Positions 1 to 12,876 of a stretch of 37,732 nucleotides of DNA are shown here, piece by piece. This DNA comes from an uncultured Prevotellaceae bacterium. GTDB taxonomy: Bacteria; Bacteroidota; Bacteroidia; Bacteroidales; Muribaculaceae. Position 1 is the stretch's first letter, and every line of letters starts with the position of its first letter. Below the pieces are notes generated by a model. The model was not told the origin of the DNA. It worked only from the letters and a program-made list of their open reading frames with translations, and did no database searches. The DNA lies in NCBI GenBank assembly GCA_900317325.1, contig ONGE01000025.1:1-37732 (forward strand), read 5' to 3'. The position numbers and the translations under genes are program-made.

Positions 1-1
1 T

Positions 2-982
2 GAGACCAAGAATCGTCACTATGCTCACGTTGACTGCCCGGGCCACGCTGACTATGTAAAGAACATGGTTACTGGTGCCGCTCAGATGGACGGTGCTATC
101 GTAGTTGTTGCTGCTACCGACGGCGTTATGCCGCAGACCCGCGAGCACATCCTGCTCGCCCGTCAGGTGAACGTTCCCCGTCTGGTTATCTTCCTGAACA
201 AGTGCGACTCTCCCGATGTTGACGAGGAGATGATCGAGCTCGTTGAGATGGACGTTCGTGACCTGTTGAGCGAGTATGAGTTCGACGGTGAAAACACCCC
301 CATCATCAGGGGTTCGGCACTGGGTGCCCTCCAGGGTGACCCCAAGTGGGAGGATACCGTTCGCGAGCTGATGAACGCTGTTGACGAGTGGATTCCCCTG
401 CCCCCGCGTGATCGTGACAAGCCCTTCCTGATGCCCATCGAGGACGTCTTCTCAATCACTGGCCGTGGTACCGTTGCCACCGGTCGTATCGAGACTGGTG
501 TCGTTAAGGTGAGCGACGAGGTTCAGATCATGGGTCTGGGTGCCGAGATGAAGTCGGTAGTTACTGGTGTTGAGATGTTCCGCAAGATCCTCGACGAGGG
601 TGAGGCTGGTGATAACGTAGGTCTGCTGCTCCGCGGTATCGACTACAAGACCATCAAGCGCGGTATGGTAATCTGCCACCCGGGCGTTATCAAACCCCAC
701 GACCACTTCAAGGCTTCTATCTACGTCCTGAAGAAGGAAGAGGGCGGTCGCCACACTCCGTTCCACAACCACTATCGTCCCCAGTTCTACATCCGCACCC
801 TGGATGTAACCGGTGAGATCATGCTCCCCGCTGGTGTCGAGATGGTAATGCCTGGTGACAACGTCGAGATCGACGTCAAGCTGATCACCCCGGTTGCTTG
901 CAGCGAAGGTCTGCGTTTCGCTATCCGCGAGGGTGGCCGCACCGTAGGTTCGGGTCAGATCACTGGCATCATTGAGGACTAA
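2..982 (+). CDS. tuf: Elongation factor Tu, 5'-truncated by the window edge
   Basis: EF-Tu is the GTPase that delivers aminoacyl-tRNA to the ribosome in the cytoplasm. The reading frame is open from base 2, ahead of the first internal ATG at 65. It already shows the G3 motif DCPGH (bases 32-46), then the G4 motif NKCD and the GSAL motif, followed by beta-barrel domains 2 and 3. It ends in the usual [11 protein letters not shown]-like tail. About 326 residues are present; full EF-Tu is close to 395, so roughly 70 N-terminal residues with the P-loop lie outside the window. Codon use is strongly biased, as expected for a highly expressed gene. A terminator-like hairpin follows, then tRNA-Trp and secE, the usual Bacteroidetes order. 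Identification is certain; the truncation is only the window boundary. Confidence 0.98.
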   Translation, partial: ETKNRHYAHVDCPGHADYVKNMVTGAAQMDGAIVVVAATDGVMPQTREHILLARQVNVPRLVIFLNKCDSPDVDEEMIELVEMDVRDLLSEYEFDGENTPIIRGSALGALQGDPKWEDTVRELMNAVDEWIPLPPRDRDKPFLMPIEDVFSITGRGTVATGRIETGVVKVSDEVQIMGLGAEMKSVVTGVEMFRKILDEGEAGDNVGLLLRGIDYKTIKRGMVICHPGVIKPHDHFKASIYVLKKEEGGRHTPFHNHYRPQFYIRTLDVTGEIMLPAGVEMVMPGDNVEIDVKLITPVACSEGLRFAIREGGRTVGSGQITGIIED

Positions 983-1002
983 TCTTTAAGATTGTCTCAA
1001 CC

Positions 1003-1027
1003 GTCAACCGCCCTTGTGGCGATTGAC
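1003..1027. terminator. Hairpin downstream of tuf, oriented as a minus-strand terminator
   Basis: Ten-base arms at 1003-1012 and 1018-1027 pair with one C-A mismatch around a 5-nt loop. The run of A residues after 1027 means a T tract would follow only on the opposite strand. It may instead stabilise the 3' end of the tuf mRNA. Function is inferred. Confidence 0.4.
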
Positions 1028-1038
1028 AAAAAAATAAG

Positions 1039-1069
1039 GGGTCTGGCTCTAGCCAGCCGGACCCTTTTT
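1039..1069 (+). terminator. Rho-independent terminator after tuf
   Basis: GGGTC (1039-1043) pairs with GACCC (1060-1064) and GGCT (1045-1048) with AGCC (1055-1058), with one internal mismatch. Five T residues follow at 1065-1069. The T tract ends only three bases before the tRNA-Trp acceptor stem, which raises the question of where the tRNA transcript starts. Confidence 0.75.
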
Positions 1070-1072
1070 AAT

Positions 1073-1145
1073 ACGGGAATAGCTCAGTTGGTAGAGCGAC
1101 GGTCTCCAAAACCGTAGGTCGTGAGTTCGAGCCTTACTTCCCGTG
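1073..1145 (+). tRNA. trnW: tRNA-Trp (anticodon CCA)
   Basis: A complete cloverleaf can be drawn. The acceptor stem is ACGGGAA/TTCCCGT, the D stem GCTC/GAGC, the anticodon stem ACGGT/ACCGT and the T stem GTGAG/CTTAC with one G-U pair. The anticodon loop CTCCAAA has CCA at 1106-1108. The discriminator base is G at 1145 and the CCA tail is not encoded. It lies between tuf and secE, a common placement in Bacteroidetes. Confidence 0.96.
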
Positions 1146-1168
1146 CAAGAAAAAAGAAGAATAAACAA

Positions 1169-1375
1169 ATGAAGAAGTTTTTTAATAACCGGCTTACGGA
1201 TATCAAGGAATCTTATAACGAGCTCGTTCATAAGGTTTCTTGGCCCACTAAGAGTGAATTGGCCAACAGTACCATTGTCGTGATGGTTGCTTCCATCATT
1301 GCGTCTCTGGTGATTTGGGTAATCGACCTTTGCATCAACGAAGTGATGCACCTCGTTTACAAGGTAGCTGCCTGA
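1169..1375 (+). CDS. secE: Preprotein translocase subunit SecE
   Basis: SecE is the small membrane subunit that clamps SecY in the SecYEG protein-export channel. The 68-residue product has the short one-helix form. An amphipathic N-terminal segment contains the family signature SYNELVHKVSWPT. One hydrophobic transmembrane helix of about 20 residues follows (STIVVMVASIIASLVIWVI). The frame is open upstream into the tRNA gene, but ATG 1169 gives the standard N-terminus MKKFFNN and lies 23 bases past the tRNA; a purine-rich AAGAAGAA stretch sits just before it. The location between tRNA-Trp and nusG is the canonical one. No promoter is visible between the tRNA and this gene, so co-transcription and release by tRNA processing is likely. 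Confidence 0.95.
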   Translation: MKKFFNNRLTDIKESYNELVHKVSWPTKSELANSTIVVMVASIIASLVIWVIDLCINEVMHLVYKVAA

Positions 1376-1472
1376 CGCGATCGTCAAGTTGAGACCTACC
1401 TGCGCTCTGACGCGCGGACGTTTCTGTTATCATTCACATTATTCACAAACTGTCACTGCACTAGTCACAACT

Positions 1473-2027
1473 ATGTCTCAAGGTAAGCATCAATGGTACA
1501 TCTTGCGCACCATTTCGGGCAAGGAGATGAAGGTTAAGGAGATGATCGAGGGTTACAGGAAGAATAATCCTGTGTTTGCCGAGAACATCTCTCAGATTCT
1601 CGTGCCTACCGAGAAGGTTTACACGACGCGTGCCGGGAAGAAGGTCCTCAAGGAGAAGGTCATGTTCTCGGGTTACGTGTTTGTAAAGCTCGAGCTCACC
1701 GGCGAGATCGAGGCTACGCTGCAGGACACCACTAACGTGGTGAACTTCGTGCGCAACCGCGAGGGTGAGCGTCGCCCCGAGCCCGTGCCCGAGCATCAGA
1801 TCTTGACGATGCTGGGTAAGGCCGAGGAACGCGAGATGGAGGCCGCCGATGCCATCAGCGACTATGTCGTTGGTGAGTCGGTAAAGGTCAACTTCGGACC
1901 CTTCAGCGGCTTCATCGGTGAGATCAAGGAGATCAACCAGGAGAAGCGCGAGCTGACGGTGATGGTGAAGGTGTTTGGTCGCGAGACGCCGCTCAAGTTG
2001 GATAATTCGCAAGTCGAACGCGAGTAA
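1473..2027 (+). CDS. nusG: Transcription termination/antitermination protein NusG
   Basis: NusG binds the RNA polymerase clamp, suppresses pausing and links polymerase to Rho or the ribosome. ATG 1473 gives a 184-residue protein starting MSQGKHQWYILRTISGKE, which matches the NGN domain start (WYILRT plus a conserved basic patch). The frame extends 28 codons upstream with no family similarity, so that longer start is not used here. The NGN domain covers about residues 6-115. The C-terminal KOW domain, with VNFGPFSGFIGEI and GRETPLKL, covers about 125-180. It sits between secE and rplK as in most bacteria. The 97-base gap from secE shows no clear promoter or terminator. Confidence 0.97.
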   Translation: MSQGKHQWYILRTISGKEMKVKEMIEGYRKNNPVFAENISQILVPTEKVYTTRAGKKVLKEKVMFSGYVFVKLELTGEIEATLQDTTNVVNFVRNREGERRPEPVPEHQILTMLGKAEEREMEAADAISDYVVGESVKVNFGPFSGFIGEIKEINQEKRELTVMVKVFGRETPLKLDNSQVERE

Positions 2028-2101
2028 GGTCACGGTCGATGTTACGCAATCGTGACTTGCTTGCATTGTTTTTTAACAACAAATAATTAAGAATTTGTAC
2101 A

Positions 2102-2545
2102 ATGGCTAAAGAAATTGCTGGACAGATCAAATTGCAGATTAAGGGTGGGGCAGCAAACCCCTCTCCTCCCGTAGGTCCCGCTCTGGGTTCTAAGGGTATC
2201 AATATCATGGATTTTTGCAAGCAATTCAACGCCCGTACCCAGGCTAAGGCCGGCAAGGTGTTGCCCGTAGTGATCTCTTACTACGCCGACAAGAGCTTTG
2301 ACTTCATCGTCAAGACCTCGCCCGTGCCTGTACAGCTGCTCGAGGCCGCTAAGGTCAAGGGTGGTAGCGGTGAGCCCAACCGTAAGAAGGTGGCTTCCGT
2401 GACCTGGGATCAGGTGAAGGAGATTGCCGAAGACAAAATGCCTGATTTGAACTGTTTTACATTAGCCTCGGCTATGCGTATGGTGGCCGGAACAGCAAGA
2501 AGTATGGGTATCACTGTAAAGGGTCAATTCCCTGAGAACGTTTAA
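2102..2545 (+). CDS. rplK: 50S ribosomal protein L11
   Basis: L11 forms the GTPase-associated stalk base with 23S rRNA and is needed for RelA-dependent stringent signalling. The 147-residue product has the N-terminal signature [34 protein letters not shown], with the conserved proline-rich loop, and a C-terminal rRNA-binding domain ending near TVKG. Length is normal. The 74-base leader from nusG is AT-rich, and in many bacteria the L1 protein represses L11-L1 translation through this leader. I could not confirm an L1-binding mimic here. rplA follows after 14 bases, so the two are clearly co-transcribed. Confidence 0.97.
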   Translation: MAKEIAGQIKLQIKGGAANPSPPVGPALGSKGINIMDFCKQFNARTQAKAGKVLPVVISYYADKSFDFIVKTSPVPVQLLEAAKVKGGSGEPNRKKVASVTWDQVKEIAEDKMPDLNCFTLASAMRMVAGTARSMGITVKGQFPENV

Positions 2546-2559
2546 AAACTTTATTGATT

Positions 2560-3255
2560 ATGAGTAAGTTAACGAAAAATCAGAAGTTATACAACGCGAA
2601 GGTTGAAACGGGGAAAGCTTACACCCTTGAGGAAGCTGCAGCATTGGTTAAGGAAATCACTTTCACCAAGTTTGACGCTTCTGCAGATATAGACGTACGT
2701 CTTGGTGTGGATCCGCGTAAGGCCAACCAAATGGTCCGTGGCGTTGTATCGCTGCCTCATGGCACTGGCAAGCAGGTTCGCGTCCTGGTTCTCTGTGGAC
2801 CGGAGGCCGAAGCTGCCGCTAAGGAAGCTGGAGCAGACTATGTCGGTCTTGACGAGTACATCGACAAGATTAAAGGCGGTTGGACCGACATCGATGTAAT
2901 CATCACTCAGCCCCAAATCATGGGAAAGGTAGGTCCTCTCGGACGCGTGCTGGGTCCTCGTGGCCTCATGCCCAACCCCAAGAGCGGCACCGTTACTCCT
3001 GACGTGGCAAAGGCTGTGAAAGAAGTGAAACAAGGTAAGATCGACTTTAAGGTCGACAAGGGTGGTATTGTACACACCTCGATTGGTAAGGTATCGTTCA
3101 GCCCCGAGCAGATCCGCGACAACGCTGCCGCGTTCATCAACACGCTCATCAAGCTGAAACCCGCTGCTGCCAAGGGTACGTACATCAAGAGCATTTATCT
3201 TTCAAGCACCATGAGCAAGGGTATCAAGGTTGATCCCAAGTCGATTGAGGCTTAA
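2560..3255 (+). CDS. rplA: 50S ribosomal protein L1
   Basis: L1 builds the mobile L1 stalk that helps release deacylated tRNA from the E site, and in many bacteria it represses its own operon. The product is 231 residues from ATG 2560; an in-frame TTG at 2554 is a less likely start. Conserved blocks include [17 protein letters not shown], the Rossmann-like domain II around residues 70-155, and [14 protein letters not shown], the L1 signature. The C-terminal half returns to domain I. Length is typical. It lies 14 bases after rplK and 23 bases before rplJ. Confidence 0.97.
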   Translation: MSKLTKNQKLYNAKVETGKAYTLEEAAALVKEITFTKFDASADIDVRLGVDPRKANQMVRGVVSLPHGTGKQVRVLVLCGPEAEAAAKEAGADYVGLDEYIDKIKGGWTDIDVIITQPQIMGKVGPLGRVLGPRGLMPNPKSGTVTPDVAKAVKEVKQGKIDFKVDKGGIVHTSIGKVSFSPEQIRDNAAAFINTLIKLKPAAAKGTYIKSIYLSSTMSKGIKVDPKSIEA

Positions 3256-3278
3256 ACATTTTAATGACTTAGAACGAA

Positions 3279-3803
3279 ATGAAGAAGGAAGATAAAACCT
3301 TAATGATCGACAAGATCAAGGAGACTCTTGACCAGTATAGTGTAATTTATCTGGCTAACACCACATCGCTGAATGCCGAGAAGACCGTGGACCTGCGCCG
3401 CGCTGCTTTCAAGGCTGGTATCAAGATGATGGTTGTCAAGAACACCCTGTTGAAGAAGGCCATGGATGCTTGTGACATCGACTACAGTGGCCTCTATGAC
3501 TCCCTGGCTGGCCCCACCACCCTGTTGCTGAGCGACACGGGTAACGCGCCTGCTAAACTCATCAAGGAATTCCGCGGTAAGAAAGAGACCATCCCCGCAT
3601 TCAAGGCTGCTTATGTTGAGGAGACCGTCTATGTAGGCGAGCAGAACCTCGACGCCCTCGTGGCCATCAAGAGCAAGAACGAGCTCATCGCCGATGTTGT
3701 GGCATTGCTGCAGTCGCCGGCCAAGAGTGTCATCAGTGCTCTCCAGTCGGGTGGCAACAAGCTCCACGGAGTCCTGGAAACCTTATCCAAGAAAGAAAAT
3801 TAA
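3279..3803 (+). CDS. rplJ: 50S ribosomal protein L10
   Basis: L10 anchors L7/L12 dimers to the 23S rRNA stalk base. The product has 174 residues. The N-terminal globular domain contains the family pattern VIYLANTTSLNAEKTVDLRRAAFKAGIKMMVVKNTLLKKA. The long C-terminal helix that binds L7/L12 (about residues 130-174) ends in LQSGGNKLHGVLETLSKKEN. Only 23 bases separate it from rplA, so the long structured L10 leader known in enterobacteria is absent. Any L10-based autoregulation must therefore use another site. rplL follows after 39 bases. Confidence 0.96.
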   Translation: MKKEDKTLMIDKIKETLDQYSVIYLANTTSLNAEKTVDLRRAAFKAGIKMMVVKNTLLKKAMDACDIDYSGLYDSLAGPTTLLLSDTGNAPAKLIKEFRGKKETIPAFKAAYVEETVYVGEQNLDALVAIKSKNELIADVVALLQSPAKSVISALQSGGNKLHGVLETLSKKEN

Positions 3804-3842
3804 CAAAAACAAAACAACAACCAATTTTAAATCCATACTATT

Positions 3843-4220
3843 ATGGCAGATTTGAAAGCTTTTGCAGAACAGTTAGTGAACCTTACCGTAAAGGAAGTAA
3901 ACGAACTCGCTCAGATTTTGAAAGACGAATATGGCATTGAGCCCGCCGCTGCAGCTGTTGCTGTTGCCGCTGGTCCCGCTGCCGGTGCAGCCGCCGAGGC
4001 CGAGGAGAAGACCTCCTTCGACGTTGTCCTCAAGGCCGCTGGTGCCCAGAAGCTCCAGGTGATCAAGAAGGTGAAGGAACTCCTGAGCCTTGGTCTGAAG
4101 GACGCTAAGGACATGGTCGACAAGGCTCCCGCTACCCTCAAGGAGGGTGCTTCCAAGGACGAGGCCGACGCTCTCAAGGCAGAGCTCGAGGGCCTGGGTG
4201 CCGAGGTTGAGCTGAAATAA
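3843..4220 (+). CDS. rplL: 50S ribosomal protein L7/L12
   Basis: L7/L12 is the multicopy stalk protein that recruits translational GTPases. The 125-residue product has all three expected parts. An N-terminal dimerisation and L10-binding helix pair covers about residues 1-35. The alanine-rich hinge ([19 protein letters not shown]) covers about 37-56. The C-terminal factor-binding domain contains [34 protein letters not shown]. Length and sequence are typical. A hairpin pair and a strong terminator lie directly downstream, before the rpoB leader, which would let stalk protein be made in excess over RNA polymerase. Confidence 0.97.
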   Translation: MADLKAFAEQLVNLTVKEVNELAQILKDEYGIEPAAAAVAVAAGPAAGAAAEAEEKTSFDVVLKAAGAQKLQVIKKVKELLSLGLKDAKDMVDKAPATLKEGASKDEADALKAELEGLGAEVELK

Positions 4221-4223
4221 TAG

Positions 4224-4241
4224 CACCTGTCTAATCAGGTG
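4224..4241 (+). other. Short hairpin after rplL
   Basis: CACCTG at 4224-4229 pairs perfectly with CAGGTG at 4236-4241 around a 6-nt loop. It starts 3 bases after the rplL stop codon and precedes the stronger terminator. It may stabilise the 3' end or be part of a two-hairpin terminator. Confidence 0.5.
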
Positions 4242-4244
4242 TGT

Positions 4245-4285
4245 AGGTTAAGAATCACCACCACGAGTCGATTCTTAACCTTTTT
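4245..4285 (+). terminator. Terminator or attenuator between rplL and rpoB
   Basis: A perfect 12-bp inverted repeat, AGGTTAAGAATC at 4245-4256 and its complement at 4270-4281, closes a 13-nt loop and runs into TTTTT at 4281-4285. It lies between rplL and rpoB with no obvious promoter downstream. Partial readthrough is therefore the simplest way to express rpoBC, as in the rplL-rpoB attenuator of E. coli. That role is inferred by analogy. Confidence 0.75.
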
Positions 4286-4287
4286 GT

Positions 4288-4299
4288 GTCAAATTTGAC
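4288..4299. other. 12-bp palindrome in the rpoB leader
   Basis: GTCAAATTTGAC is a perfect palindrome immediately after the terminator T tract. It could be an operator half-site pair or chance. No regulator is known to me for this site. Confidence 0.3.
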
Positions 4300-4313
4300 C
4301 TGCACACAAGATG

Positions 4314-4376
4314 ATTCATCGGAGTTGTCCGCGGCAGTGGGGCTCTCCACTGGCTGCGGCAACTCGTCCGATGAAT
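4314..4376 (+). other. Long imperfect hairpin in the rpoB leader (possible RNase III site)
   Basis: Nine-base arms ATTCATCGG (4314-4322) and CCGATGAAT (4368-4376) close a stem that continues inward with small bulges: AGTTG with CAACT, CCGC with GCGG, and CAGTGG with CCACTG. The loop is six bases. The whole element is 63 nt with no T tract, so it is not a terminator. In enterobacteria a long stem in the same place is cut by RNase III to separate the ribosomal-protein and polymerase mRNAs. The same role here is a guess from position and shape. Confidence 0.55.
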
Positions 4377-4500
4377 GTACCGCTCCCCGACAACGCGCCG
4401 CGTTACCTCTCTCTTGACAAACCATGTACGATTGTGGTGCGTGAAGGCCTATTATTTCGCATTTCAACAAATTAATTGAGTTCACAAAACTTCATTGTCA

Positions 4501-8304
<3,804 letters not shown>

Positions 8305-8318
8305 TAACGCTTTCTACT

Positions 8319-11300
8319 ATGGCTTTCAAGAAAGATTCTAAGATAAAGAACAATTTCACCAAGATTTCTATCAGTCTGGCTTCGCCCGACGAAATCCTGG
8401 AGAATTCACATGGTGAGGTTCTCAAGCCCGAGACCATCAACTACCGCACCTATAAGCCCGAGCGCGACGGCCTCTTCTGCGAGCGCATCTTTGGTCCCGT
8501 CAAGGACTATGAGTGCCATTGCGGTAAGTACAAGCGCATTCGCTACAAGGGTATCGTGTGCGACCATTGCGGTGTCGAGGTGACCGAGAAGAAGGTGCGC
8601 CGCGAGCGCAGCGGTCACATCGAACTGGTGGTGCCGGTGGCTCACATCTGGTACTTCCGTTCGTTGCCCAACAAGATCGGTTATCTGCTGGGTATTCCCA
8701 CCAAGAAGCTCGACATGATCATCTACTACGAGCGTTATGTCGTGATCAACCCTGCCGGTGTGAAGTATGACAACGGTACCGATAGCCGCGAGCTGCAGAA
8801 GTATGACCTGCTCACCGAGGACGAGTATGTAGCCATCATAGAGAAGCTCCCCAAGGACAACCAGTCCCTGGAGAACGACAACCCTGAGAAGTTCATCGCC
8901 AAGATGGGCGCCGAGGCCATCTATGACCTCCTCGCCGAGCTCGATTTGGACTCGTTGGCCAATACCCTGCGCGACCGTGCCTACAAGGAGAACTCGCAGC
9001 AGCGCAAGACTGAGGCCCTGAAGCGTCTGCAGGTAGTGGAGTCGTTCCGCGCCAGCAAGAACGTGAACCGCCCCGAGTGGATGATCCTCAAGGTCATCCC
9101 CGTCATCCCGCCCGAGCTGCGTCCCCTTATCCCGCTGGATGGTGGCCGTTTTGCCACGAGCGACGTCAACGATCTGTATCGTCGCGTGATCATCCGCAAC
9201 ACCCGTCTGAAACGACTCATCGAGATCAAGGCCCCCGAGGTTATCATGCGCAACGAGAAGCGTATGTTGCAGGAGGCTGTGGACTCGCTGCTTGACAACT
9301 CACGCAAGTCGAGCGCCGTCAAGAGTGACTCCAACCGTCCCCTCAAGTCGCTGAGCGACAGCCTCAAGGGTAAGCAGGGTCGTTTCCGTCAGAACCTGCT
9401 CGGTAAACGTGTGGACTATTCGGCCCGCTCGGTTATCGTTGTAGGTCCCGAGCTGAAGATGGGCGAGTGCGGTATCCCCAAGGATATGGCCGCCGAGCTG
9501 TACAAGCCCTTCGTTATCCGCAAGCTCATCGAGCGCGGCATCGTCAAGACGGTGAAGAGCGCCAAGAAGATTGTGGACCGCAAGGAGCCCGTCGTTTGGG
9601 ACATCCTCGAGAATGTGATGAAGGGTCATCCCGTGTTGCTGAACCGTGCACCGACACTGCACCGTCTGGGTATCCAGGCGTTCCAGCCCAAGCTCATCGA
9701 GGGCAAGGCCATTCAGCTGCACCCGCTGGCATGTACCGCATTCAACGCCGACTTCGACGGTGACCAGATGGCAGTTCACCTGCCCCTGGGTAACGAGGCC
9801 GTTGTCGAGGCTCAGATGCTGATGCTCGAGCCCCACAACATCCTGAATCCCGCCAATGGCGACCCCGTGACCGTTCCTTCACAGGATATGGTACTCGGTT
9901 TGTATTATATCACCAAGCTGCGCAAGGGCGACAAGGGCGAGGGACTCAAGTTCTACGGACCCGAGGAGGCTCTCGTGGCTTACAACGAGGGCAAGGTAGG
10001 CATGCACGCCATCATCAGCGTTGTCGCTGATGTCGTGAACGAGAACGGCGAGCATGAGTCGAAGCTGATCGAGGAGACCTCGGTGGGCCGCATCATCTTC
10101 AATGAGACGGTGCCCTACGAGATCGGTTATATCAATGAGCTCATCTCCAAGTCTTCGCTGCGCAAGATCATCACCCGTGTTATCCGCAACTGCGGTGTGC
10201 CCCGTTCGGCACAGTTCCTTGACGACGTCAAGAACATGGGTTACTACATGGCATTCAAGGGCGGTTTGTCCTTCAACCTGAACGACGTGCTCATCCCCGA
10301 CAAGAAGGCCGATATCATCGCAGCCGGTGATGCCGAGGCCGAGCGCATCAAGGGTAGCTACGAGATGGGTCTGATTGGTGACAACGAGCGCTATAACCAG
10401 ATCATCGATATCTGGACCAACGTCAACAACGAGTTGACCAAGGAACTGATGAAGCAGATCACTGCCGACAAGCAGGGCTTCAACTCGGTATTCATGATGC
10501 TTGACTCGGGAGCTCGTGGTTCTAAGGACCAGATTCGTCAGCTCTCCGGTATGCGTGGTCTGATGGCCAAGCCGCAGAAGTCGGGTGTCGAGGGTGGTCA
10601 CCAGATTATCGAGAACCCGATTCTCGCAAACTTCAAGGAAGGTCTGTCGGTGCTCGAGTACTTCATCTCGACCCACGGTGCCCGTAAGGGTCTTGCCGAT
10701 ACCGCTTTGAAGACCGCCGATGCAGGTTACCTGACCCGTCGTCTTGTCGATGTTGCTCACGATGTGATCATCAACGAGGAAGACTGCGGTACGCTGCGCG
10801 GACTCGTTTGCCGCGAGGTGCGTCAGGGCGACCGTGTCGTTGCAACGTTGGGCGAGCGTATCCTGGGCCGCGTGTCGGTTCACGATGTGGTTGATCCCAC
10901 CACGGGCGATATTATCGTCAAGAGCGGTGAGGAAATCACCGATGCCATTGCAGCACGCATCGACAACTCGCCTATCGAGTCGGTGGAGATTCGTTCAGTC
11001 CTCACTTGTGAGGCCAAGCGCGGCGTCTGCGCCAAGTGCTACGGACGCAATCTGGCATCGCACCGCATGGTTCAGCGAGGTGAGGCTGTGGGCGTGATTG
11101 CAGCACAGTCTATCGGTGAGCCCGGTACACAGCTGACCCTGCGAACCTTCCACGCCGGTGGTGTGGCAAGCAACGCTTCGTCGGTTTCCAACATCACGTC
11201 TAAGTATAACGGTCGCATCGAGATCGAGGATCTCCGCACCGTTAAGGATAAGGACGGCATCGACATCGTTGTAGGTCGTATGGCCGAGATGTCTATCCGC

Positions 11301-12617
11301 GACATTCACACCAATATGGTGCTTACCCATGCTCCCATCGAGTACGGTTCCAAGCTGTTCTTCAACTCGGGCGACACTGTTGCTCCCGAAGACAAGATCT
11401 GTGAATGGGACGCTTTCAATGCCGTTATCGTCAGTGAGGTCGCTGGTACCCTGCGCTTCAAGAACCTGATCAAGGATGTGACCTATCGCGAGGAGTATGA
11501 TGAGATTTCGGGCAATGCCGAGATGTTCATCATCGAGACCAAGGACCACAACCGTATCCCCGAGGCCGAGATCATCGACTCCGAGGGCAACGTGGTGAAG
11601 TCCTACTCGCTGCCCGTACGTGCTCACCTGATGAAGCGCGACGGTGAGGAAATCACGGCTGGTGAGGTCTTCGTTAAGATTCCGCGTTCGTTCTCGGGTG
11701 GCGCTGGTGATATCACCGGTGGTCTGCCCCGCGTGACCGAGCTGTTCGAGGCCCGCAACCCGTCTAACCCCGCTATCGTCAGCGAGATCGACGGTGAGGT
11801 ATCCTTCGGCCGCATCAAGCGCGGTAACCGTGAGATCACGGTCAAGAACCGCATTGGTGAGGAGAAAAAGTACCTGGTGCCCCTGTCCAAGCAGATCCTC
11901 GTGCAAGAAAATGACTTCGTGCGTGCCGGTACACCGTTGTCCGACGGTGCCGTCACTCCCGCCGACATCCTCCGCATCAAGGGTCCCACGGCCGTTCAGG
12001 ACTATATCGTTAACGAGGTTCAGGACGTTTACCGCACCCAGGGTGTGAAGATCAACGACAAGCACTTCGAGGTAATCGTGCGCCAGATGATGCGCAAGGT
12101 TCGCATCATCGATCCGGGCGACACCCGATTCCTCGAGGAGCAGACCGTCGACAAGCGCGACTTTATGGATGAGAACGACCGCATCTGGGGCAAGAAGATT
12201 GTCACCAACAGCGGTGACAGTGATGAGGTCCAGAACGGACAGATTCTCACTGCTCGCAAGCTGCGCGACATCAACTCGTCGCTCAAGCGCCGTGACATGA
12301 AGCTCGTTGTCGTGCGTGACGCCGTTCCCGCTACCAGTGAGCAGATCCTGTTGGGTATCACGCGTGCCGCGCTGCAGACCAGCAGCTTCATGTCGGCAGC
12401 ATCGTTCCAGGAGACCACCAAGGTCCTCAACGAGGCCGCCATCAACGGTCGCGTGGACACCCTCGAGGGCATGAAGGAGAACGTCATCTGCGGTCATCTT
12501 ATCCCCGCCGGCACCGGTCTGCGTGAATACCAGACCCTCGTCGTGGGCGACAAGAACGAGATGGCGCTCGCCGAGCAGGCTCGCAAGGAACGTGAACTCG
12601 CCGAAATGGATGATTGA
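8319..12617 (+). CDS. rpoC: DNA-directed RNA polymerase subunit beta'
   Basis: RpoC is the 1432-residue beta' subunit that carries the catalytic magnesium. The N-terminal zinc ribbon has C66, C68, C81 and C84. The catalytic motif [10 protein letters not shown] places the three metal-binding aspartates at D478, D480 and D482. The second zinc site uses C823, C897, C904 and C907. The trigger loop and bridge helix lie in the region containing [23 protein letters not shown] and [18 protein letters not shown]. Length is normal for Bacteroidetes. It follows rpoB by 14 bases and is closed by a strong terminator at 12703-12739. The large opposite-strand open frames across rpoB and rpoC are codon-bias artefacts. 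Confidence 0.98.
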   Translation: MAFKKDSKIKNNFTKISISLASPDEILENSHGEVLKPETINYRTYKPERDGLFCERIFGPVKDYECHCGKYKRIRYKGIVCDHCGVEVTEKKVRRERSGHIELVVPVAHIWYFRSLPNKIGYLLGIPTKKLDMIIYYERYVVINPAGVKYDNGTDSRELQKYDLLTEDEYVAIIEKLPKDNQSLENDNPEKFIAKMGAEAIYDLLAELDLDSLANTLRDRAYKENSQQRKTEALKRLQVVESFRASKNVNRPEWMILKVIPVIPPELRPLIPLDGGRFATSDVNDLYRRVIIRNTRLKRLIEIKAPEVIMRNEKRMLQEAVDSLLDNSRKSSAVKSDSNRPLKSLSDSLKGKQGRFRQNLLGKRVDYSARSVIVVGPELKMGECGIPKDMAAELYKPFVIRKLIERGIVKTVKSAKKIVDRKEPVVWDILENVMKGHPVLLNRAPTLHRLGIQAFQPKLIEGKAIQLHPLACTAFNADFDGDQMAVHLPLGNEAVVEAQMLMLEPHNILNPANGDPVTVPSQDMVLGLYYITKLRKGDKGEGLKFYGPEEALVAYNEGKVGMHAIISVVADVVNENGEHESKLIEETSVGRIIFNETVPYEIGYINELISKSSLRKIITRVIRNCGVPRSAQFLDDVKNMGYYMAFKGGLSFNLNDVLIPDKKADIIAAGDAEAERIKGSYEMGLIGDNERYNQIIDIWTNVNNELTKELMKQITADKQGFNSVFMMLDSGARGSKDQIRQLSGMRGLMAKPQKSGVEGGHQIIENPILANFKEGLSVLEYFISTHGARKGLADTALKTADAGYLTRRLVDVAHDVIINEEDCGTLRGLVCREVRQGDRVVATLGERILGRVSVHDVVDPTTGDIIVKSGEEITDAIAARIDNSPIESVEIRSVLTCEAKRGVCAKCYGRNLASHRMVQRGEAVGVIAAQSIGEPGTQLTLRTFHAGGVASNASSVSNITSKYNGRIEIEDLRTVKDKDGIDIVVGRMAEMSIRDIHTNMVLTHAPIEYGSKLFFNSGDTVAPEDKICEWDAFNAVIVSEVAGTLRFKNLIKDVTYREEYDEISGNAEMFIIETKDHNRIPEAEIIDSEGNVVKSYSLPVRAHLMKRDGEEITAGEVFVKIPRSFSGGAGDITGGLPRVTELFEARNPSNPAIVSEIDGEVSFGRIKRGNREITVKNRIGEEKKYLVPLSKQILVQENDFVRAGTPLSDGAVTPADILRIKGPTAVQDYIVNEVQDVYRTQGVKINDKHFEVIVRQMMRKVRIIDPGDTRFLEEQTVDKRDFMDENDRIWGKKIVTNSGDSDEVQNGQILTARKLRDINSSLKRRDMKLVVVRDAVPATSEQILLGITRAALQTSSFMSAASFQETTKVLNEAAINGRVDTLEGMKENVICGHLIPAGTGLREYQTLVVGDKNEMALAEQARKERELAEMDD

Positions 12618-12702
12618 CCCTGATAAGGCCAATTTGACATTGAATGATAATAACTAGAAATTGACAATCGTATAATTTTCCATAGTTAATTTGTTTATTG
12701 AG

Positions 12703-12739
12703 ACTCCAGCCCGCAGAGATGCGCACTGGAGTTTTTTTT
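12703..12739 (+). terminator. Terminator after rpoC
   Basis: ACTCCAG at 12703-12709 pairs with CTGGAGT at 12726-12732, and the inner CGCA-GAGA-TGCG adds four pairs. Eight T residues run through 12739. This is a clear end to the rpoBC transcript. Confidence 0.9.
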
Positions 12740-12816
12740 GTTGAAAAAAAATGCCGATTCGTGATTTTGTAATGAAAATGTTATATCATTTTCGGTAGTA
12801 ATTGTCAAGTAAAGGT

Positions 12817-12824
12817 TATTTTTG
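12817..12824 (+). promoter_or_regulatory. Bacteroidetes -7 element upstream of the glycosyltransferase
   Basis: TATTTTTG fits the TAnnTTTG consensus. The -33 element is weak (TTTTC around 12789-12793). The predicted start near 12831 leaves about 46 bases of leader to the GTG start at 12877, and it rules out the upstream in-frame TTG at 12802 as the translation start. Confidence 0.55.
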
Positions 12825-12876
12825 CGGGTCTCGTCTGGTAAGGCGAGACTTGTTGATTGTTTCAATACATGCTTGC

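Noticed and set aside
4414-4434. TTGACA with TACGATTG as a possible rpoB promoter
   Set aside because: The spacing is only about 10 bases, far from the 19-20 of Bacteroidetes promoters, and neither box is an exact match to that consensus.
12802-12876. Extended N-terminus of the glycosyltransferase from TTG 12802
   Set aside because: The extra codons overlap the -7 promoter element and have no similarity to the family.
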